DNA of 10,073 nucleotides from Syntrophomonadaceae bacterium (lineage in GTDB: Bacteria; Bacillota; Ch66; Ch109). A model generated the notes under the pieces. The model did no database searches, was not told the DNA's origin, and saw only the letters and a list, made by a program, of their open reading frames with translations. Positions within the stretch are counted from its first letter, which is position 1; each line of letters starts with the position of its first letter. The stretch is from the NCBI GenBank assembly GCA_012512295.1, contig JAAZDI010000133.1:1-10073 (forward strand), written 5' to 3'. Of the stretch, positions 5,502 through 10,073 are shown piece after piece. Position numbers and translations under genes: made by a program.

Positions 5502-5943
5502 AGTCGATATTAATTCGGCGGCGTCTTGTTTTGGTGGGTTCCTTTTTACGCAGACGGAGTTCCAGGAGCCCGTTGTTAAAACTGGTTTTCACTTGGTTTT
5601 CATCTACTTCGGTTGGGAGTAAGAAACTGCGAACCAAGGATCCTGAGTGGCGTTCGCGCCGGAGATAGTTATCTCGGCGAATTTCGCTTTCCATCTTTTG
5701 ATTGGCTTTTAAGGTGAGACTGTTATCATCCAGCGTAATTTCGATATCTTCTTTATTAAATCCGGGCAGTTCTGCTTCTAAGACAATTTCATTGTCTGTT
5801 TCGTGGATATCAACTCGAATCTCTCGCCCCATCATCGCCGGGAAAAAGCTGCTAAAGTCATCACTCATAAAATCGTCAAAGAAATCAGCCAGACTTCTTC
5901 GCCCAAAGGGAAAGGGCATTAAACTTCGCAGATCTTTTCGCAT
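5500..5943 (-). CDS. Small heat-shock protein (Hsp20 / alpha-crystallin family)
   Basis: Hsp20 proteins are ATP-independent holdases that form oligomers and keep unfolding proteins soluble. The 147 residues match the usual bacterial length. After an N-terminal arm (MPFPFGRRSLADFFDDF, 9-25), the alpha-crystallin domain spans about 41-133. It starts at REIRVDIHETDNEIVLEAEL and holds the conserved LPGFNKEDI (59-67), ERHSGSLVRSFLLP (97-110) and NGLLELRLRK (124-133). The C-terminus carries the oligomerisation I-x-I motif as INI (144-146) next to a basic run. The start is backed by a strong Shine-Dalgarno (GGGAGGAGGT on the minus strand). A promoter and a long 5' stem-loop precede it, and a bidirectional terminator follows. 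No CIRCE element (TTAGCACTC-N9-GAGTGCTAA) is present, so HrcA control is unlikely. Confidence 0.95.
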   Translation of the reverse strand: MRKDLRSLMPFPFGRRSLADFFDDFMSDDFSSFFPAMMGREIRVDIHETDNEIVLEAELPGFNKEDIEITLDDNSLTLKANQKMESEIRRDNYLRRERHSGSLVRSFLLPTEVDENQVKTSFNNGLLELRLRKKEPTKTRRRRINID

Positions 5944-5970
5944 CTTATACCTCCTCCCAAATCACTTTTT

Positions 5971-6012
5971 AATAGCTAACCTATTCAAAAAATTGAAATA
6001 GGCTAGGCTATT
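5971..6012 (-). promoter_or_regulatory. Stem-loop at the 5' end of the hsp20 mRNA
   Basis: AATAGCTAACCTATT (5971-5985) is nearly complementary to AATAGGCTAGGCTATT (5997-6012), and the inner bases TTCAA and TTGAA also pair. This gives a stem of about 20 bp with two single-base bulges and an A-rich loop. It begins just downstream of the predicted transcription start. It could be an operator at the start site, a stabilising 5' hairpin or a thermosensing element. The Shine-Dalgarno lies outside the stem, which argues against a simple thermometer. Confidence 0.6.
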
Positions 6013-6023
6013 TCGTTAACTAA

Positions 6024-6052
6024 AATTTAACACAAAGGTCAGGGAAAGTCAA
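6024..6052 (-). promoter_or_regulatory. Sigma-A promoter of hsp20
   Basis: On the minus strand, TTGACT (6052-6047) is followed after 17 bp by TAAATT (6029-6024). The start site would be near 6017, giving a leader of about 75 nt that opens with the stem-loop. Confidence 0.65.
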
Positions 6053-6267
6053 GAGGAGGTTAGTTTAATTATATTTCCGGTCTGCCGGTTGCATAAACCT
6101 ATTGCCAGCTATCAATTACTCCGGCAAACTTAGGTTATCCGAAATGGAGTGAGCGGCCACGAATTTCACAAGCGGTCAAACAAAATCAGCTAAAAAGCGG
6201 GATTTCTATCTAAGAGCAGGAGATCACGGGTCGAGGGGAGAAATATCCTAGGCAGGTGATAAGGGTG

Positions 6268-7680
6268 ATGGATAATGGATTGAAAGGTATCTTCAGGATC
6301 CTGCTGGTCCTAGTGTGTTTGTTGGGGGTTGGGCTAGAGCCGGCTTGGGCCAAGTTAGCTGAAGGAATAAGTGAGCCGATTAAAAATGAGAATATTTCTA
6401 TTCCTGGTTACCCGTCAGCGTCTTTTAATGACTGGTACACTTTAGATTATCATCGGTTAGCCACTCGATTAAACCAGTATCAGCGAGAGCCGGCTTTAGC
6501 CGTTAGGCTAGTCGCGGCAGAATGGGCAGAGATTAACCAGCAACTACAAAGCCGGCTGACTACACCTGACTATCAGGATCCTCAGCGCGGTTATTTGATT
6601 TATGATGCGGTCTCATCCGGTCAGCTTCACGTCTTAGGTCTGGCCCGAACGGCCAGAGAAAATTTTCTTCGCGCCACCATGGACGGCCAACTCAAGGGGA
6701 AAAAGGTGGCTGATCTCTACCCGGCTCTGGATAGAATATACTATCACCTGGGGGATGCGGCCGGCTTTTCGGAAATGGTTACCGCTCAGCCGGATCAGTA
6801 CGTGACAGTAGTTGAAACCAGACAGGTCCTGGATCAAATTAAGTTACCGGATCAGGTTTTTCAAAACTACCGAGTTTTCCTGTTGCCTTACCGGCTTAAG
6901 GAAGTCCGCGGTTTTTCGTATAGTGCCGGTTTACCCTTGCAAGAAGAACGGGCATTTATTTCTGCTCGAGGGGAAGACTCAGCCGATGATTACGAAACTG
7001 CCGCCACTTTGGTCCATGAATTTGGCCACTATCTTCACCAACAGTTTATCGGTGATTATGCCGCCAACCCGGCTGTATGGACTGACTACCTGAAGATACG
7101 GGGAAGGGATTCTTTTGTCGATACGGGTGCATGGGCCGAACTGACTGAAGAGAACTTTGCCGAGGATTTTAAAATGCTCTACGGTCGGGGTCTGGTATTA
7201 AAAGAAGGACACCGGGGGTGTTTTGGAGATCCGAGGCAGCTGGATAGTTTAGCTAATCAATTGCGTCACTTTATCAGCAACGTGGCTGAACGTCAACCAG
7301 CCAAACCGCTGGAACTAGAGCAGCTCTTGTTAACCGAACCTGGTGACGCTGCTGCTTCTGAGCACCGAATTTTAGCCACAGAGTTAGGGCTCAACTTTCT
7401 GGACACCCTGGTGCTGAGCGAACCAAACCTGGTGGTCAGAGGGCGGCTATCCAGTCCGCCATCAAACGGAAGCCAATTCGGCATATGGCTTACCGGCCCG
7501 GGAATCGGCGAATCAAATCCTCAACCAATAACCCTGGTTTCCGACGGGACCGGAATGATATTTAATCAGACCAGCCGATTGCCGCAACAAGGCCGTTATT
7601 TTTTGATGCTGGGAGAATTAAATTTCAGTAAGCACCGGTTTGTCGTTTATTATCATCTTGAGCTTCTCTATCCGGCATAA
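6268..7680 (+). CDS. Secreted zinc metallopeptidase with HExxH motif (anthrax lethal factor/Pro-Pro endopeptidase-like region)
   Basis: Numbering is from ATG 6268 (470 residues), chosen because AGGTGAT (6254-6260) lies at proper spacing; GTG 6256 is in frame but poorly placed. Residues 1-28 form a signal peptide: basic GLKG, hydrophobic IFRILLVLVCLLGVGL, then a PAWA-K cleavage site. HEFGH (250-254) in TLVHEFGHYLHQQF is the zinc and catalytic motif. ENFAEDF (295-301) some 41 residues later would supply the third ligand, as in gluzincins of the lethal-factor/PPEP group. Residues about 385-470 look like a beta-sandwich module. The N-terminal ~200 residues are helical and I do not recognise them. 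No cell-wall anchor or membrane segment is seen, so the protein is probably released or loosely wall-bound. It is monocistronic. The substrate is unknown, and the family assignment beyond zinc peptidase is inference. Confidence 0.82.
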   Translation: MDNGLKGIFRILLVLVCLLGVGLEPAWAKLAEGISEPIKNENISIPGYPSASFNDWYTLDYHRLATRLNQYQREPALAVRLVAAEWAEINQQLQSRLTTPDYQDPQRGYLIYDAVSSGQLHVLGLARTARENFLRATMDGQLKGKKVADLYPALDRIYYHLGDAAGFSEMVTAQPDQYVTVVETRQVLDQIKLPDQVFQNYRVFLLPYRLKEVRGFSYSAGLPLQEERAFISARGEDSADDYETAATLVHEFGHYLHQQFIGDYAANPAVWTDYLKIRGRDSFVDTGAWAELTEENFAEDFKMLYGRGLVLKEGHRGCFGDPRQLDSLANQLRHFISNVAERQPAKPLELEQLLLTEPGDAAASEHRILATELGLNFLDTLVLSEPNLVVRGRLSSPPSNGSQFGIWLTGPGIGESNPQPITLVSDGTGMIFNQTSRLPQQGRYFLMLGELNFSKHRFVVYYHLELLYPA

Positions 7681-7911
7681 GTGCCAGTGCTTGGTAAGAC
7701 TGGACCGTTGGTTAAATTTATGGAATAAATCGTCGCTTTGTGAGGAGGCTTACTTTTTAATTAATTGAAAAACTTTATCCTGTTATTCGAATAAATAAAG
7801 ACGCTGGTGTTTTAACTCGGGCAGTAGGCCAACAGGAATGAAAGAATTATAAGACAAATCATAAATCGTTAACTTCGTTATCTTTCGTAATATCTTATTT
7901 AGGATTTTAGG

Positions 7912-8664
7912 ATGGAACCTATGCATCTATTATTATGCTTGTTACTAGGCCATTTTTTGGGAGATTTTCCTTTACAAACTAATCATGTCTTTGCCGCCAA
8001 AATTCGGGGCTGGCCGGGGGTTGCTCTGCATGCCGGCTTGGTGGGCGGTATCACTATGCTGTTAATCTGGCCTTATGGGTTGGCGGTTATCGCCGGAGTG
8101 GCCGTTGTTACCGTTTTACACGGGGCTATTGATCAGGCGAAGATTGTGATTACCCGGAAAAAGCCTGGGTTTCCGATCAGTGCTTTTTTATTGGATCAAG
8201 GGATTCATTTAGGGCTGCTTGTACTATTGGCTTATTGGGCCGGTTTTCCAGAATTGAATCAAAAAGATTGGTCGCCCTGGCTGTCGGGGACTTACATATT
8301 TGATAGTCTGGTTCGGTTATACTTGGATCCTAAGGCGATTGCAGTTGCTTTGGCCTATGTTATCAGTCTATTTTTTGGCGTAATCTGGGTTCAAACATTT
8401 ACCGTAAGCCGGGTTGGATCGCCGGGGAGCGGGCTTTGGCTGTCTCCGTTAGAGAAATGGGCAGGAATTGCCGAAAGAGGGTTAATTACTACTGGTGTCT
8501 GGTTCAGTAATCTCCCTTTGCTTTTACTTGGTTTTAGCTTGCCTTTTATTGTGCATTATGTAAGTTGGCGAAACTGGATGTCGCTCCGGTTCTTTTTGAC
8601 CCGGACCGCAGCCAGCTTTCTGTTGTCCGTAGCGGTAGGTTTAGGCTTAAAATTAATGAGTTAA
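7912..8664 (+). CDS. DUF3307 family integral membrane protein
   Basis: The function is unknown. The N-terminal half shows the DUF3307 pattern: GHFLGDFPLQTNHVFAAK (13-30), His 40 in VALHAGLVGG, HGAIDQAKIVITRKKP (70-85) and LLDQGIHLGLLVLLA (93-107). These polar His/Asp/Gln/Lys residues lie at membrane edges and could form a buried polar site. Hydrophobic segments fall at about 4-20, 38-53, 57-71, 91-110, 140-162, 196-216 and 229-248, so roughly seven. The 250 residues make this a long form, with a second half ending in GIAERGLITTGVW (185-197). ATG 7912 and ATG 7921 are both possible; the latter has AGGATGG upstream and would start MHLLLCLLLGHF. No operon partner is visible, and 231 bp upstream contain no gene. 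Confidence 0.85.
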   Translation: MEPMHLLLCLLLGHFLGDFPLQTNHVFAAKIRGWPGVALHAGLVGGITMLLIWPYGLAVIAGVAVVTVLHGAIDQAKIVITRKKPGFPISAFLLDQGIHLGLLVLLAYWAGFPELNQKDWSPWLSGTYIFDSLVRLYLDPKAIAVALAYVISLFFGVIWVQTFTVSRVGSPGSGLWLSPLEKWAGIAERGLITTGVWFSNLPLLLLGFSLPFIVHYVSWRNWMSLRFFLTRTAASFLLSVAVGLGLKLMS

Positions 8665-8717
8665 AATATATGGAAGTAACGCTTGATCAGTTGTCTTAGA
8701 AACTGTCTTTGTATTCC

Positions 8718-8740
8718 AACTCTAGTCTGGAGTTTATAAT
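8718..8740 (+). promoter_or_regulatory. Operator-like palindrome adjoining a consensus -10 box before the Nudix gene
   Basis: AACTCTAG-T-CTGGAGTT (8718-8734) is a 17-bp inverted repeat with one mismatch per half (8-1-8). It runs straight into a perfect TATAAT (8735-8740). A TTGTAT (8709-8714) lies 20 bp upstream of the -10, too far for a normal -35, so the promoter may need a factor or distortion at the palindrome. A second perfect palindrome, CTGAT-A-ATCAG, follows at 8775-8785. Confidence 0.55.
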
Positions 8741-8820
8741 AAGGTAAACCCACTTATAGAAGCGGGAGTCGGTCCTGATAATCAGAAATAACTAATAGCT
8801 AATAAGTGAGGGTTGATCAA

Positions 8821-9309
8821 TTGACTGAAGGAGCTAATAAGAATCGGGCCTATCACGTGCTCGGGGTAGGTGGTTTGGTAATTCAAGAGGGGCGCGTGTT
8901 AATGGTTAAGCATAACTATGGCCATTTAAAAGGCTGCTGGCTGCTGCCCGGGGGACATGTTGACGTTGGGGAAAACCTGGACGCAGCCGTGGAGCGCGAG
9001 GTCCTGGAGGAAACCAATATTACCGCCACTGCCCAGGGCGTCGTAGCTGTAAGAAGCCTGATTCTGCCGGATTCCCGGGTGGAAACATATGTCGTATTTT
9101 TGATGCACTTTATTTCCGGCACAGTTGCCCCTCGGCCCGGGGAGATCGCTGCGGCTGATTTTTTTACTCGGGAAGAAGTGTTGAACAACCCTGTGGCTAC
9201 CCCATTAGCCAAAGCGATTATTGGGGAGGTCTTAGATGGATCGCACCGACTGCTTCACCTGCGGCCCGAATTTCCGCAGAATAGCCCGAATTATCGTTTG
9301 TATCTTTGA
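8821..9309 (+). CDS. Nudix hydrolase
   Basis: Nudix enzymes hydrolyse nucleoside-diphosphate derivatives such as ADP-ribose, oxidised nucleotides or dinucleotides. The Nudix box is complete in outline: GHVDVGE, then NLDAAVE, then REVLEETNI. It fits G-x5-E-x7-R-E-U-x-E-E-x-G-U except that Asn replaces the late Gly. It sits after GRVLMVKHNYGHLKGCWLLPGG, typical of the fold. I prefer TTG 8821 (162 residues), because GAGGGTTGAT (8808-8817) is a plausible ribosome binding site for it. GTG 8806 is in frame, five codons earlier, but has no Shine-Dalgarno. Substrate-specific motifs are not evident. The gene has its own promoter region with a palindrome, and its last 19 bp overlap the tail of the convergent ECF gene. 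No terminator is seen. Confidence 0.87.
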   Translation: MTEGANKNRAYHVLGVGGLVIQEGRVLMVKHNYGHLKGCWLLPGGHVDVGENLDAAVEREVLEETNITATAQGVVAVRSLILPDSRVETYVVFLMHFISGTVAPRPGEIAAADFFTREEVLNNPVATPLAKAIIGEVLDGSHRLLHLRPEFPQNSPNYRLYL

Positions 9310-9869
9310 GGAAGCAGGTAGCGATAAAGAGTGACCGCTAGAATCCCGCCAACTAGAGCAGTATACAGTTGGGGGAGCTGGAAGGTGAGCAAGGCCTGAC
9401 TAGGGATTGCTGCTTTTATCCAGCCGAGCTGATAAAACCATTGAACGGCAAATTGAGTGATCAGGTAGAGAAAGCCAAATTTAGCTAGGGCCGCTAACCC
9501 GATTCCGCTATACAAGGCAACTGCTGGGCGTCGGCCGGACCGAAACTGACTTGATAGGTAAAAGGATCCCCGAGTCGGGTTAATAGCCTGGCTAATTCCG
9601 TAAAAAACTAGAATCAGAATCGCATTAGCCAGCATAATAAAAGGGACCAGAGGACTGACAATCGGGGGAATGATACCGACCAGCAAGGCCACTCCCGGTG
9701 TTAGACAGCCAATGAGGACCGCCGGCCAGGGACCGATCATTAAGGCAGCCAATAATAACAGAGCATTAATTGCGGGCCCGGTAATTGGCTGAGGAAAACG
9801 AAGAAGTTGAATGGCCAGGGTTAAAGCCAAAAACAACGCAGTCCGAGTGAGCGTTCGGGTCGAAATCAC
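9291..9869 (-). CDS. ECF transporter S component (substrate-binding membrane subunit)
   Basis: S components of energy-coupling-factor transporters bind a vitamin or related micronutrient in the membrane and dock on a shared EcfAAT module, which is not encoded here. The protein has about six hydrophobic segments. The N-terminal TRTALFLALTLAIQLLRF has the small-residue A-x3-A pattern used for docking on EcfT. It is followed by PITGPAINALLLLAALMIG, GCLTPGVALLVG and PFIMLANAILILVFYG, a layout common in clostridial S components. I place the start at GTG (9869-9867), giving 192 residues, because GGAGGTA precedes it by six bases; TTG at 9893 would put that ribosome binding site inside the gene. The substrate cannot be named. 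A promoter and a structured leader precede it, suggesting control by a small RNA-binding ligand. Confidence 0.78.
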   Translation of the reverse strand: MISTRTLTRTALFLALTLAIQLLRFPQPITGPAINALLLLAALMIGPWPAVLIGCLTPGVALLVGIIPPIVSPLVPFIMLANAILILVFYGISQAINPTRGSFYLSSQFRSGRRPAVALYSGIGLAALAKFGFLYLITQFAVQWFYQLGWIKAAIPSQALLTFQLPQLYTALVGGILAVTLYRYLLPQRYKR

Positions 9870-9938
9870 GGCAACTACCTCCAGTAAAAACAAAAAACAA
9901 GATCACGCCGTGTGTAAACAAAAATCGGCGATTAACGA

Positions 9939-9996
9939 CTGGCATCTACTATCTGAGCTCGAAAGCCCCCTACTTCTATCAGTGGGGGTTGCCTAG
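9939..9996 (-). ncRNA. Structured leader RNA upstream of the ECF S component, possible riboswitch
   Basis: In the minus-strand transcript an outer helix (CT-a-GGCA, 9996-9990, with TGCCAG, 9944-9939) encloses a strong hairpin of five C-G pairs plus ACT/AGT with one bulged A (9988-9966) and a GAGCTC-containing segment. Downstream, CGCCG (9930-9926) can pair with CGGCG (9910-9906), and a T-rich tract follows before the ribosome binding site. The leader is about 135 nt. I compared it by memory with TPP, FMN, cobalamin, preQ1, THF and ZTP riboswitches and found no match. Structure is visible; ligand sensing is only inferred from the gene type. Confidence 0.4.
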
Positions 9997-10011
9997 TTTG
10001 AAATTGTCTTA

Positions 10012-10040
10012 ATTATAGCAGACAGATAGACGACAAACAA
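10012..10040 (-). promoter_or_regulatory. Sigma-A promoter of the ECF S component gene
   Basis: On the minus strand, TTGTTT (10040-10035) is followed after exactly 17 bp by a perfect TATAAT (10017-10012). Transcription would begin near 10005 and cover the structured leader. Confidence 0.72.
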
Positions 10041-10073
10041 AATAATACGAAAAATCGAGAAATTTCTCCTGTA

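Noticed and set aside
5702..6001. 99-codon plus-strand ORF opposite hsp20
   Set aside because: It is antisense to the alpha-crystallin domain and runs through the hsp20 promoter hairpin; its Ser/Lys-rich product has no family features.
5944..6060. CIRCE (HrcA) operator at hsp20
   Set aside because: The inverted repeat present does not resemble TTAGCACTC-N9-GAGTGCTAA in sequence.
8684..8713. CAGTT/AACTG hairpin after the DUF3307 gene as a terminator
   Set aside because: The stem is five base pairs and the following TCTTTGTATT is not a proper T run.
10057..10068. GAGAAATTTCTC perfect palindrome near the window end
   Set aside because: It is short, AT-rich and without loop or clear context before the window stops; not enough to call a site.

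Overview
The window looks like a chromosomal stretch from an anaerobic, spore-former-type Firmicute of the class Clostridia (Peptococcaceae- or Moorella-like; genus not assignable from this sequence). Grounds: S-layer homology repeats, T-box leaders, sigma-A type promoters (TTGACT/TATACT), strong Shine-Dalgarno sequences, a DegV fatty-acid-binding protein and a phenylacetate-CoA ligase of the type common in amino-acid-using anaerobes. GC content is intermediate. No rRNA, tRNA, CRISPR array, transposase or phage gene was found.

Layout. 1-869: C-terminal part of a glycoside-hydrolase-family-18-like enzyme fused to three SLH repeats, cut by the window edge. 870-1114: leader of a divergent SAICAR synthetase gene (purC-like, 1115-1795), with an 11-bp tandem repeat at the predicted promoter and a 21-codon leader ORF whose stop abuts the purC ATG. 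A terminator at 1811-1841 separates it from a DegV-family gene (1875-2735). 2736-3625 is a long regulatory region: promoter, complete T-box leader with a Phe (UUC) specifier, a GC-rich stem-loop, a second T-box antiterminator/terminator module without a visible Stem I, and a 244-nt spacer. It leads into paaK (3626-4924), followed by a small membrane protein (5030-5287). These end at a bidirectional terminator (5469-5501) shared with a convergent small heat-shock protein gene (5943-5500).

6268-7680 encodes a secreted HExxH zinc peptidase. 7912-8664 is a DUF3307 membrane protein. 8821-9309 is a Nudix hydrolase with a 17-bp near-palindrome beside its -10 box. It converges on, and overlaps by 19 bp, an ECF-transporter S component (9869-9291, minus), which has its own promoter and a structured leader RNA.

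The genes are mostly single-gene units and not one pathway. The most interesting feature is the regulatory region before paaK. A T-box reading tRNA-Phe placed before an arylacetate-activating ligase suggests, by inference, that the ligase serves phenylalanine supply (phenylacetate to phenylacetyl-CoA to phenylpyruvate to Phe, in the reductive direction of an indolepyruvate:ferredoxin oxidoreductase type enzyme) and not only catabolism. The duplicated decision module and the long spacer make this unit unusual. Other points worth attention are the purC leader ORF, the hsp20 5'-end stem-loop, the ECF leader RNA and the Nudix operator-like palindrome.
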